A stretch of 64,000 bases of DNA. Source: Cryobacterium arcticum. Its GTDB lineage: Bacteria; Actinomycetota; Actinomycetes; Actinomycetales; Microbacteriaceae. The position numbers were made by a program, and so were the translations under genes. The notes under the pieces were generated by a model. That model searched no databases, was not told the DNA's origin, and worked only from the letters and a program-made list of their open reading frames with translations. Every line of letters starts with the position of its first letter. Position 1 is the first letter of the stretch. Shown piece by piece: positions 35,092 to 42,541 of the stretch. Location: positions 2,852,001 through 2,916,000 of the forward strand of contig NZ_CP016282.1 of assembly GCF_001679725.1 (NCBI RefSeq), written 5' to 3'.

Positions 35092-35481
35092 ATGATCGAT
35101 CACGTATATATCTCAGCCAGCAATCCCGAACGCTCGTACAAGTTCCTCCTCACGGCCTTGCAGCCACTCGGTTGGGCGGAATTCGCCGTGTTCAGCTCCG
35201 GCGGGCCCGGAACCCCCGTCGACACCTGGGGCCTTGCCGAAGGAACAAACAGCATCTGGCTGCGCCCGAGCACGAGGGACTCCATCGACGGCATCTACCT
35301 GGGCATCGCCGCCGACACTACGGATGCCGTCGATGCGGCATACGCTTGCGCCTTGGCCGCCGGCGGGAATGACGACGGCGCTCCCGGCCCTCGCCCGCAG
35401 TTCGCCGAGGGCTACTACGCCGCCAACTTCACCGACTTCGACGGCAACCAGTTCGAGATCGTCAACAAGAGCTGGGCCTAG
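35092..35481 (+). CDS. VOC family (glyoxalase-like) protein
   Basis: 129 residues, two beta-alpha-beta-beta-beta units: IDHVYISASNPERSYKFL at the start and NFTDFDGNQFEIVNKSWA at the end. Metal ligand candidates are His4 and the Glu in FEIVNK. A member of the vicinal oxygen chelate superfamily, cytosolic, substrate unknown. First gene of a pair with TetR 76 bp downstream. Confidence 0.88.
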   Translation: MIDHVYISASNPERSYKFLLTALQPLGWAEFAVFSSGGPGTPVDTWGLAEGTNSIWLRPSTRDSIDGIYLGIAADTTDAVDAAYACALAAGGNDDGAPGPRPQFAEGYYAANFTDFDGNQFEIVNKSWA

Positions 35482-35556
35482 AAGAACCTTCGGCGCCGGT
35501 CGCGCGAGTCCACAGCGTGCACCAAACGCTAAGCAACAAACCGAAAGAGCCAACCA

Positions 35557-36129
35557 ATGAGTGCACGTCCTGTTTCGTCAGACCCGCGGTCGCAGAGATC
35601 TCGTCAGCAGATTTTCGCCGCCATGCATAGTCAGGCGCGTGCAGGCGAGCTCACCAGCATCTCGTCGCTGAGCGAGTCTGCCGGTATAACCAGAGCGACG
35701 TTCTACAACCACTTCGACACCTTCGAGGAAGCAGCATGGTTCGCCATCCTGGACAGCTTCGATCACCTCATCGCGCAAGCGTTTGAGCGACGGGATGAAG
35801 GAATCGAACTGGCAGTCGCCGCTATCGAGAACCTTCGAACAATCGTCGAGTTGCTGCGCGCCGAGCCGCAGCTTTTCCACCTGGCTGATAGCTACGACAA
35901 CGGGTCGGACCTGCGCGGAATAGCTGAAATCATCCGCGTGCAGAACCGCATTGTCTGGGTGGACAGCGGAGACGACTCGGCCACAGCGGAGGTCGAAATC
36001 ACCTACGCTGCCGCGGGACTCTACGCCGTGTTATCGATGGGTGCTCGAAGTGAGGATGACGCCGGCGAGATTGCGCGCGTGGCGCACTCCCTCCTGCCGG
36101 ATTGGATGCGCCAGGCAAACCGCAACTAG
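35557..36129 (+). CDS. TetR family transcriptional regulator
   Basis: 190 residues. HTH in SRQQIFAAMHSQARAGELTSISSLSESAGITRATFYNHFDTFEEAAWF (about 15-60), TFYNHF being the recognition part. The C-terminal domain is all helical (AAIENLRTIVELLRAEPQLFHLADSYD). It follows the VOC gene and probably regulates it, and perhaps the divergent NIPSNAP gene, through the repeats at 34976-35013. Confidence 0.9.
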   Translation: MSARPVSSDPRSQRSRQQIFAAMHSQARAGELTSISSLSESAGITRATFYNHFDTFEEAAWFAILDSFDHLIAQAFERRDEGIELAVAAIENLRTIVELLRAEPQLFHLADSYDNGSDLRGIAEIIRVQNRIVWVDSGDDSATAEVEITYAAAGLYAVLSMGARSEDDAGEIARVAHSLLPDWMRQANRN

Positions 36130-36182
36130 CCGCTTCGAACACGAACCCTGCGAGCTGCTCCACATCGACGTGACGAGGCTGG

Positions 36183-36845
36183 GCAGCATCACCACCAGCG
36201 GAAGCGGCGCGGCACCGCGCCGGCCAGCGTCGCCGCCCCGCCGAGGGCGAAAATGACCCCGACAAAGCCGAGAACTCCGTCGGCGGCTGGCCCGGTGAGC
36301 AGCAGAATCCCGCCACCGAGCGCCACCACCCCGCGAGTCAGCCGCCACGCCAGGCGCACCCGGGGGCTGGGCTCTCGTTGGGCGACGCCGCTCCGGCCCG
36401 GCCAGCCGCTGCGGGGGCCGGGTGGGTTTGGGTTCTCCACCTCTGGGCCGTCGACGACCGCGGCGAACCCGTTGACCCACCGGCCGGTTCCCACCTCGGG
36501 GCAATTGGCGTGCACGCTCTCCTCGATGGGCTGGAAGTCTGCCGGCCACCCCCGGTACATCGCGGCCGTGAGGCTCACGTCGAACTCGACCCGGCCATCC
36601 GCCCAGAGGGCGTCGTACCGCACCCGGCTCGCCGGCCGGCGACGCCAGCGCGATTCGCCGATGAACCCTGTCGCGCGCACGGCGACGGGATGGTCTGTGG
36701 TTGCAGGCATAGATAGATGGTCACACACCGAACCCGTCTGCACCCGCACGCCGACGTCGGTCGAGCCCCTACCGCCGGTCGAGCCTCTCGAGACCCCACA
36801 CCCCGCATCGGCGCTACACTCGCTGCGCACCCGTCGGCATGTCCC
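36183..36845. repeat. Segmental duplication, copy B
   Basis: Same unit as 25011-25675: a 522-bp gene plus upstream flank with GGTCGAGCC cores at 36758 and 36777 and CACTCGCTGCGCACCCGTCGG at about 36818. Confidence 0.75.
36189..36710 (-). CDS. Membrane-anchored conserved protein, paralog B
   Basis: 173 residues, about 75 percent identical by eye to paralog A at 25016-25537, same start, same length and same ending RRFRWW. Soluble N-terminal part with HANCPEVGTGRWVNGFAAV and two C-terminal helices (LAWRLTRGVVALGGGILLLTG and a second). Conservation between copies is strongest in the soluble part, arguing for a real conserved function. Confidence 0.65.
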   Translation of the reverse strand: MPATTDHPVAVRATGFIGESRWRRRPASRVRYDALWADGRVEFDVSLTAAMYRGWPADFQPIEESVHANCPEVGTGRWVNGFAAVVDGPEVENPNPPGPRSGWPGRSGVAQREPSPRVRLAWRLTRGVVALGGGILLLTGPAADGVLGFVGVIFALGGAATLAGAVPRRFRWW

Positions 36846-36893
36846 CCCCGCACCCCAGCGCACCGCCTCCTCTCCCGCAGAAAGCAGGCCGCC

Positions 36894-37100
36894 ATGACCG
36901 TTCCCCGACTTCTCGCCCTCGCCGCGATCGCGGTCGTGTTCTACGTGATCGGCACCGGCCACGACAGACGCCGCCTCGAACGAGTGCGCATCCGGGCGCA
37001 GCAGGCCTGGCACGACCCGAAGCTCAAGAAGGCGCGCAGCAAATTGCTCAAGCTGAGCAAGAAGAACGCGAAGAAGATCGACAAGGCCGTGCACCACTAG
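36894..37100 (+). CDS. Small basic membrane-anchored protein
   Basis: 68 residues. One N-terminal helix LLALAAIAVVFYVIG, then a strongly basic cytosolic stretch (RRRLERVRIRAQQAWHD, KLKKARSKLLKLSKKNAKK). The start at 36894 is preceded by AAAGCAGG. Similar short YtxH-like proteins are frequent in Microbacteriaceae, function unknown. Its stop codon overlaps the convergent next gene within CTAG. Confidence 0.65.
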   Translation: MTVPRLLALAAIAVVFYVIGTGHDRRRLERVRIRAQQAWHDPKLKKARSKLLKLSKKNAKKIDKAVHH

Positions 37101-37969
37101 TCAGCGTCGATCCGTTCGGTCAACGCATGCACAAGAAGTCCTCTGGCTTCCGCGTCTGAGAGCGTGTCGATATAGCGACTCGCGGCATCACCGTTGCCCA
37201 GCCCCGGCACTGCAGTGAGGATGTTCGCGATACGGTCGTCCGCTTCAACGAGTTGCGGCACACTCAGACCACCAACGACGACTACTGTCTCAGGCAGAGG
37301 CGTGAGGCCCACGTGTTTCATGGCCTCCCGATAGAAGCGACGCTGATTGATTAGTTCCTTCTGTTTCGCAAGCGCCGACATTTGATATGCCTTGGGGCTC
37401 GTATGACGGGCATTCCACACACGAATATCACGCGTCGTCATGAGGCTCTTGAATGCCGGAATTTCAAGCGAACGACGCACCTGCTCGTGCGCGTCGTTAC
37501 CGTGCGCGATGATCGCCTTCACCGACGGATGCATTGACAGGACGGTCATCAGCGAGGCCCGGCCTCTCTCGAGCAGAGCAGGAGGCACTACTCCGCCGTG
37601 AAGGTCGTGGATGTACCAAGGGAACGCGTTCCATGGGAGTGTCTGCTGGTCAGTGAGACCGACGGATGCCCAGATCTGGCCCATCAGCTTGGCCGTCTCG
37701 TCGTTATTCTCGATAGACAAGAAACCGACAGGCTTGTGCGACGTGACGCCGGCATCCGCCGCCGCCTGGCCCACGATCGTCGCTGGCCCCGGGTTGGAGC
37801 TGACGACCAGCATGAGTGCCTCTTCGGCGTTGTAGTGCGGTGCCACATACGGCACAAACGAACCCGGCACGCTGGCCTGCAGGTCGTCCACGAACCTGTT
37901 TATCCGCTCGACCTGATGGTTATATATGCCCGCCAGTTGCTCTTGGAGAAAGAGCGGGTCTGTTTTCAT
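37097..37969 (-). CDS. Uracil-DNA-glycosylase-like protein
   Basis: About 290 residues. Segments that match the uracil-DNA glycosylase superfamily order: LMLVVSSNPGPATIVG (like motif GxDPG), FLSIENNDETAKLM, WNAFPWYI, KAIIAHGNDAHEQV, and RHTSPKAYQ (like the HPSP loop). The catalytic Asp of family 1 is not evident; Asn/Asp in SSNPG may replace it. Known examples of this divergent group are uncharacterised. Start: ATG at 37969 has AGGAGA directly upstream; GTG at 37981 is the other choice. Confidence 0.65.
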   Translation of the reverse strand: MKTDPLFLQEQLAGIYNHQVERINRFVDDLQASVPGSFVPYVAPHYNAEEALMLVVSSNPGPATIVGQAAADAGVTSHKPVGFLSIENNDETAKLMGQIWASVGLTDQQTLPWNAFPWYIHDLHGGVVPPALLERGRASLMTVLSMHPSVKAIIAHGNDAHEQVRRSLEIPAFKSLMTTRDIRVWNARHTSPKAYQMSALAKQKELINQRRFYREAMKHVGLTPLPETVVVVGGLSVPQLVEADDRIANILTAVPGLGNGDAASRYIDTLSDAEARGLLVHALTERIDAD

Positions 37970-38031
37970 TCTCCTGGCCACGCTGAATGGTACCGAAGCG
38001 GCGGGATCCCTCGATTCGGCCGCGTGGCCGC

Positions 38032-38056
38032 CCCGGCGAGCACACAGCTCGCCGGG
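38032..38056. terminator. 10-bp hairpin downstream of the lipoprotein gene
   Basis: CCCGGCGAGC (38032-38041) and GCTCGCCGGG (38047-38056) with a 5-bp loop ACACA, just past the 38065 stop codon. A likely intrinsic or Rho-assisted terminator; no T-tract. Confidence 0.55.
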
Positions 38057-38064
38057 CGACTCCC

Positions 38065-38526
38065 CTACTCCTTCTGCAGCTTCACCGTTGTCGTGGTTCC
38101 GAGGGCGCTCACCTTGTAGCTAATGGTGCCGCTCTCATACGTGAACTCTTTGGTGTCGTCCGAGGACGCCAGCATGGCCGAATCCGTGGCTGCTGCATCC
38201 CGCTGTGACGTCCATGTGACGGGCTCGCTCGCGTCGGTCGGAGCGACGAATGTGCCGACCCAGTAGACCGACGTGGTGTCCCCGCCGTCGGTGACCCAGT
38301 CGACACTGATCGTGTCTGCGGTGATCGTGGCCTGCTGATACGCATCTTCACTGGCGGAGTTGCTTTGCTTCCAGGTGCCGGTCAGGTCTGGTGCCTGAGC
38401 CACCTCTTCGGTGGGCGTCGAGTCCACGGGTGCGGATGCAGTTGTAGACGTAGTTGCCTCTGTGGCGCTGCACCCCGTGAGGGCAAGAGCAATGGTGAGA
38501 ACGATGGGTACAGCGAATTTCTTCAT
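38065..38526 (-). CDS. Lipoprotein, hypothetical
   Basis: 153 residues. Lipoprotein signal MKKFAVPIVLTIALALTGC with Cys at 19, then a Thr/Ser/Ala-rich linker and a beta-rich domain with PDLTGTWKQSN and ITADTISVDWVTDGGDTTSVYWVGTF. It looks like a small calycin-like surface domain, but no family is claimed. ATG at 38526. Confidence 0.7.
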   Translation of the reverse strand: MKKFAVPIVLTIALALTGCSATEATTSTTASAPVDSTPTEEVAQAPDLTGTWKQSNSASEDAYQQATITADTISVDWVTDGGDTTSVYWVGTFVAPTDASEPVTWTSQRDAAATDSAMLASSDDTKEFTYESGTISYKVSALGTTTTVKLQKE

Positions 38527-38608
38527 GTTGTCATCATGACGCAGATGCTGAAGGCCCCTGACCGGTGTTGGGAGTGGACCGGCACCGCGACATGAGCCTG
38601 GGTCTCGG

Positions 38609-38986
38609 CTACCCCTCTACGGCGTCGAACCGTTCCCGCGCCTGCTCTACCTCGGGCATGTTCTCGGTGGTCCACCGCAGCAGCGCATCGACGAGTTCGT
38701 TGAGGGTATTGCCCACCGGCGCGATCCGATACTCCACGGCCACCGGACGGGTCTGCAGCACCACCCGCTCGATCATGCCGTTGCGCTCGAGCCGGCGCAG
38801 CGACGCGGTGAGCGACTTCTGCCCGATGGCCGGGATCGCCCGGCGCAGCTCGTTGAACCGCAGGTCCTTGCCGCAGAGCACATCGAGCACCTGCAGTGAC
38901 CACTTATCGAGCACCTGGTCGAGCAATTCGCGGTGCGGAGCATCCACCTGGAGAAGCGCGGAACCGGCCGGAGAGGTGTCATTCAT
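38609..38986 (-). CDS. HxlR family transcriptional regulator
   Basis: 125 residues, one winged-helix HxlR domain: KWSLQVLDVLCGKDLRFNELRRAIPAIGQKSLTASLRRLERNGMIER and the wing VAVEYRIAP. Cys is present in VLCGKDL. Divergent from a RidA gene, with two nested inverted repeats in the 83-bp spacer. Confidence 0.9.
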   Translation of the reverse strand: MNDTSPAGSALLQVDAPHRELLDQVLDKWSLQVLDVLCGKDLRFNELRRAIPAIGQKSLTASLRRLERNGMIERVVLQTRPVAVEYRIAPVGNTLNELVDALLRWTTENMPEVEQARERFDAVEG

Positions 38987-38997
38987 GACACCTAGTC

Positions 38998-39057
38998 TCG
39001 TTGAAGTTCCCTTCGTGCACTAGGTAGACAGGAGATACCACCTACCGACTTCAACGA
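38998..39057. promoter_or_regulatory. HxlR/RidA divergent operator region
   Basis: TCGTTGAAGT (38998-39007) and ACTTCAACGA (39048-39057) form a perfect 10-bp inverted repeat. Inside or overlapping is a second pair, ACCTAGT (38990-38996) and ACTAGGT (39019-39025). The HxlR product is the likely binder. Confidence 0.55.
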
Positions 39058-39069
39058 AAGCAGCCCCAC

Positions 39070-39483
39070 ATGAGCGTCGAAACCTTCTCCCCCGCCAATC
39101 TGTTGCAGCCCGTGCCGTATCACCACGTCGCCATCGGCACCGGCACCCGCCACGTGCACGTCGCCGGTCAGATCTCCCGCGACGGCGACGCCACCCACAT
39201 CGCCACCGGCGACCTCACCGGCCAGGTCGCCCAGGTGCTCCGCAACACCGCCCTTGGCCTGGCCGGTGCCGGCGCCACCTTCGCGGATGTCGTGCGGTTG
39301 CGTTTCTTCCTCACCGACGCATCCGCGCCGGGTCGGGTCGAGGCCTTCATGGCCGGCATCGAGCTCGTCGCCGAGGAACTGGGCCTACCGCAGCCGCTGC
39401 CGCCGGTCTCAGTCATCGGGGTGGACTTCCTCTTCGAACCCGACGTGCTCGTGGAGCTGGAGGCCTACGCCGTGCTCGACTGA
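39070..39483 (+). CDS. RidA family (YjgF-like) protein
   Basis: 137 residues, full-length RidA fold: YHHVAIGTGTRHVHVAGQISRDG, TGQVAQVLRNTALGLAGAGATFADVVRLRFFLTD and PPVSVIGVDFLFEPDVLVELEAYAVL. The Arg of the classical enamine/imine deaminase site (R105) is not clearly in place here (PPVSVIGV), so the exact activity may differ. Divergent from HxlR and probably controlled by it. Confidence 0.88.
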   Translation: MSVETFSPANLLQPVPYHHVAIGTGTRHVHVAGQISRDGDATHIATGDLTGQVAQVLRNTALGLAGAGATFADVVRLRFFLTDASAPGRVEAFMAGIELVAEELGLPQPLPPVSVIGVDFLFEPDVLVELEAYAVLD

Positions 39484-39655
39484 GCGAGGTCGACGTTTCG
39501 CGGGCCAGGCGCCGTTGCGCACCAGGCGTGCCACCGGCGAAGCGGCGCTTTGCTCGCGCCCCTCGAAGAACCGGCCGCGCGGCACCCACTCAGCCGCCGG
39601 GAACCGGCGAGCACTGCACGGGCCATGCGCCCATCCGGAGGCCGTTCGGCAAGCC

Positions 39656-40495
39656 TCAGCCTCGAGCGGCGACGGTGCCTGCCCGGGTCGCGGCCAGCGA
39701 TTCCAGCAGGCGGAGCTTGTCGGCGCTGGCGGTTCCGCTGACGGCCTTGTAGACGATCAGTTGCTGGCCGGGCGTGGAGCGGATGTCGAAGGCGTTGTAG
39801 TCGAGCTCGATGTCGCCGACGTCGGGGTGCCGAAACGACTTCGCCTCGTTCGTCTTGCCGCGCACGTCGTGCCGCGCCCACAGGAGTCGGAACTCGGCGC
39901 TGGCGCGGTGGAGCGTGGCGACAAGCTCCCGTACGCGCTCGTGACTGCCGGCGTGGCCGAGGGCGAGACGGATGTTGGCGACGCAGGTCTCGGTCGCGCG
40001 TTCCCAGTCGGTGAAGAATGCCTTTCCGGCCGGATCGACGAAAGTCATCACGGCGAGATTGTCGGACCGGGCGAATCCGGAGTACAGGGCATCCGCCAGG
40101 TCGTTGGTGGCGAGGATGTCGAGTTGGCGGTTGATGATGACCGCGGGAGTGTGCGGCCACGCCTCGAGCAGCTCCTGAAGCGACTCGTCCACGGCGTCCC
40201 GCACCGGTGTGCGGGTCGTCGGCATGAGACCGGCCAGGCGGAAGAGGTGTTCCCGACGGTCGGCGTCGAGGCCGAGGGCCCCGGCGATTGCGTTCAGCAC
40301 CGCGGGAGAGGGGTTGCGTTCGCGACCCTGTTCGAGGCGGGTGTAGTAGTCCACGCTGATGCCGGCCAGCATGGCGACCTCTTCACGGCGGAGGCCGGTG
40401 ACACGGCGGCCCGGAAGGGTGCCGATTCCAACATCGTCCGGCTGCACGTGTCCCCGGCGTGCCTTGAGGAACGCGCCCATCTCAGTGTTGGTCAT
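39656..40495 (-). CDS. XRE family regulator with MmyB-like ligand domain
   Basis: 279 residues. N-terminal HTH (about 5-75): FLKARRGHVQPDDVGI then GLRREEVAMLAGISVDYYTRLEQGRERNPSPAVLNAIAGAL. The rest is an MmyB-like PAS-type domain with TPAVIINRQLDILATNDLADALY and the ending RSTPGQQLIVYKAVSGTASADKLRLLESL. Divergent from the amidohydrolase-Atu4866 operon, which such regulators typically control. ATG at 40495 is chosen. Confidence 0.9.
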   Translation of the reverse strand: MTNTEMGAFLKARRGHVQPDDVGIGTLPGRRVTGLRREEVAMLAGISVDYYTRLEQGRERNPSPAVLNAIAGALGLDADRREHLFRLAGLMPTTRTPVRDAVDESLQELLEAWPHTPAVIINRQLDILATNDLADALYSGFARSDNLAVMTFVDPAGKAFFTDWERATETCVANIRLALGHAGSHERVRELVATLHRASAEFRLLWARHDVRGKTNEAKSFRHPDVGDIELDYNAFDIRSTPGQQLIVYKAVSGTASADKLRLLESLAATRAGTVAARG

Positions 40496-40538
40496 GAGAC
40501 GACGGTAGTTGATCGGCGGGCGCTCTGGCAGGCACCAC

Positions 40539-40572
40539 CACACCCTGCCTCAATGGGCTGAAGCAGGGTGTG
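40539..40572. promoter_or_regulatory. 10-bp inverted repeat between XRE and amidohydrolase
   Basis: CACACCCTGC (40539-40548) and GCAGGGTGTG (40563-40572) with 14 bp between, in the 206-bp divergent spacer. Candidate operator of the XRE regulator. Confidence 0.5.
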
Positions 40573-40701
40573 ACGCACCCCGGTTCGCCACGGTCTGTTC
40601 CACAATTCCGGCTGCCGAGAAGCTTGATCTCGCCGCGGCAAACCCCAGCCTCATGTTCCTCCGCGACTGACATCACCTACGCCACTTAGAGAAAGACACC
40701 C

Positions 40702-42102
40702 ATGCCCACCTCCTCTCTCGCCGATCTCCTGGCCGCTCGCGCCTCCGAGCAGCCCGTTCTGCTCACCGGCGGCGCCGTCGTCACCATGGATCCCACCGTC
40801 CCCGATCTTGATCACGGCGATGTCCTCCTCGTGGGCTCCCGCATCGTCGCCGTCGGCACCGACCTCCTGTCCGATCCCGAGCACGGCGCCCTCGCGGCCT
40901 CCGCGCTCACCCTCGACACGCGCGGCTGCATCGTCAGCCCCGGCTTCGTCGACAGCCACCGCCACGCCTGGGAGACGCAGCTGCGCCGCAGCATCCCCGA
41001 CGTCACCGACCTCGGCGAGTACGTGATGTCCACTCTCGCCGGAATCGCCCCGAGCTACACACCCCACGACATGTACGTGGGCACCCGACTCGCCGCGCTG
41101 ACGGCACTCGACTCCGGCATCACCACCATGCTCGACTTCTCGCACAACTCCCGCACCGCCGCGCACTCCGATGCGGCCGTGGCCGCCCTCGTCGACACGG
41201 GTATCCGCGGCGTGCACGCATCCATGGCACCCCACTTCGGCGAGTGGGACCACCAGTGGCCGGCCGACCTCACCCGGCTGATGGATGGCTCCCGTGGCGG
41301 CGATGAGTCGCTCGTCACCTTCAGGCTGGCGGCGCTGTCGACCGACGAGATCGCCGGACCGGCCATCGCCTACGGGCCCGAATTGGCTGCCGTTGCCCGC
41401 GACCTCGGCGTCTGGACCTCCATCGACGCCGTGTTCGGGAAGTCCTCTTCCGAGGCGATCCTGCGCTGGGCCGATCAGGGCATCCTCGATCCCACTCTCA
41501 CCCTCATCCATGCGACCGGCCTCACGAAGGAGGCATGGTCGGCAATGGGCGATGCCGGTGTCACCGTCTCACTGGCTCCGACCTCGGATGCGCAGATCGG
41601 GCTCGAGTCGGCGATCCCGGCTGTTGATGAGGCCCTCGCGGCGGGTATCCGGCCCGGTCTCAGCATCGACGTGGAGGTCGCCCTCGCCAGCGACATGTTC
41701 ACGCAAATGCGCTCTCTGCACGCCATTCAGCGGATGCGCGCAACGAACGCCGCCTACCGGGGTGCCGAGGCCGCACCTCGCATCACCACCCGGGACGTGC
41801 TCGACTTCGCCACCCTGCAAGGCGCCACGGCGAATGCGCTCGGGCACGTGACCGGCTCGCTCACCCCCGGCAAGCAAGCTGACCTGCTCATCGTGCGCGC
41901 CGACGACGTCAACAACATGCCGCTCAACGACGCCATCGGCACCCTCGTTCTCGGCGCCGATGCCCGCAACATCGACGCCGTGCTGGTCGCCGGCACCCCG
42001 CGCAAGTGGGCCGGGCGACTCGTCGGTGAAGACCTCGACTCCCTCCGGGAGGACGTCATCCGCTCCCGCGACGACATCAACCGACGGGTGGCCGCGCTGT
42101 GA
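40702..42102 (+). CDS. Amidohydrolase (TrzN/ATZ-like deaminase family)
   Basis: 466 residues. The metal-dependent hydrolase barrel has the HxH start in SPGFVDSHRHAWETQLRRS, a second-strand LDFSHNS, a His in TLIHATGL and Asp in the SIDVEVALASDMFTQMRSL segment, as in chlorohydrolase/guanine deaminase-like members. C-terminal urease-like strand with GKQADLLIVRADDVNN. Cytosolic; substrate unknown. Its stop overlaps the next start by 4 bp (GTGA). Operon partner is the Atu4866 protein, regulator the divergent XRE. Confidence 0.88.
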   Translation: MPTSSLADLLAARASEQPVLLTGGAVVTMDPTVPDLDHGDVLLVGSRIVAVGTDLLSDPEHGALAASALTLDTRGCIVSPGFVDSHRHAWETQLRRSIPDVTDLGEYVMSTLAGIAPSYTPHDMYVGTRLAALTALDSGITTMLDFSHNSRTAAHSDAAVAALVDTGIRGVHASMAPHFGEWDHQWPADLTRLMDGSRGGDESLVTFRLAALSTDEIAGPAIAYGPELAAVARDLGVWTSIDAVFGKSSSEAILRWADQGILDPTLTLIHATGLTKEAWSAMGDAGVTVSLAPTSDAQIGLESAIPAVDEALAAGIRPGLSIDVEVALASDMFTQMRSLHAIQRMRATNAAYRGAEAAPRITTRDVLDFATLQGATANALGHVTGSLTPGKQADLLIVRADDVNNMPLNDAIGTLVLGADARNIDAVLVAGTPRKWAGRLVGEDLDSLREDVIRSRDDINRRVAAL

Positions 42103-42353
42103 CGGAATCGCCCGAACCTACGCATCCGTATGTCGGCGTCTGGGTCACTGCCGACGGCGAGATCCGTCAGCGGCTGCTCCCGGACGGACGGTACGTCGAA
42201 GCGCGCGGGACTCGGGAGGCCGCCTACACCGGCGCGTACTGGGTTGAGGGCTCGATGATCTTCTACCGCGACGACATCGGGTTCACCGCAGACGGCGTGT
42301 TTCGCGGCGACGTGCTGCATCACGCCGGCATGGTGATGTACCGGCGGGAATGA
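42099..42353 (+). CDS. Atu4866 domain protein
   Basis: 84 residues covering one Atu4866 (lipocalin-like) domain: HPYVGVWVTADGEIRQRLLPDGRYVEARG and GAYWVEGSMIFYRDDIGFTADGVFRGDVLHHAGM. The GTG start at 42099 overlaps the amidohydrolase stop as GTGA, showing translational coupling. Atu4866 proteins often lie next to amidohydrolases or SDR enzymes under XRE control, exactly as here. A small ligand-binding or isomerase role is possible. Confidence 0.88.
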   Translation: MTESPEPTHPYVGVWVTADGEIRQRLLPDGRYVEARGTREAAYTGAYWVEGSMIFYRDDIGFTADGVFRGDVLHHAGMVMYRRE

Positions 42354-42488
42354 CGGCATCGGTCGGAACGGTTCGCCGGTCACACGCCGATCCGCGCGAG
42401 GCGCGCCACCTGCGCACCGGCGCCTGCCCAGCGCATCTGCACATCCCGGCCGCATCCCTCCCGCGAAACGGCGCGTTGCCCGCACAAC

Positions 42489-42527
42489 GCCAGAGGGCGA
42501 CCCCGCACCGCGGAGCCGCCCTCTGGC
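42489..42527. terminator. Strong bidirectional terminator hairpin
   Basis: GCCAGAGGGCG (42489-42499) and CGCCCTCTGGC (42517-42527) form a perfect 11-bp stem between the convergent Atu4866 and PTS IIC genes. Confidence 0.7.
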
Positions 42528-42541
42528 GAGACGAGCTGGAG

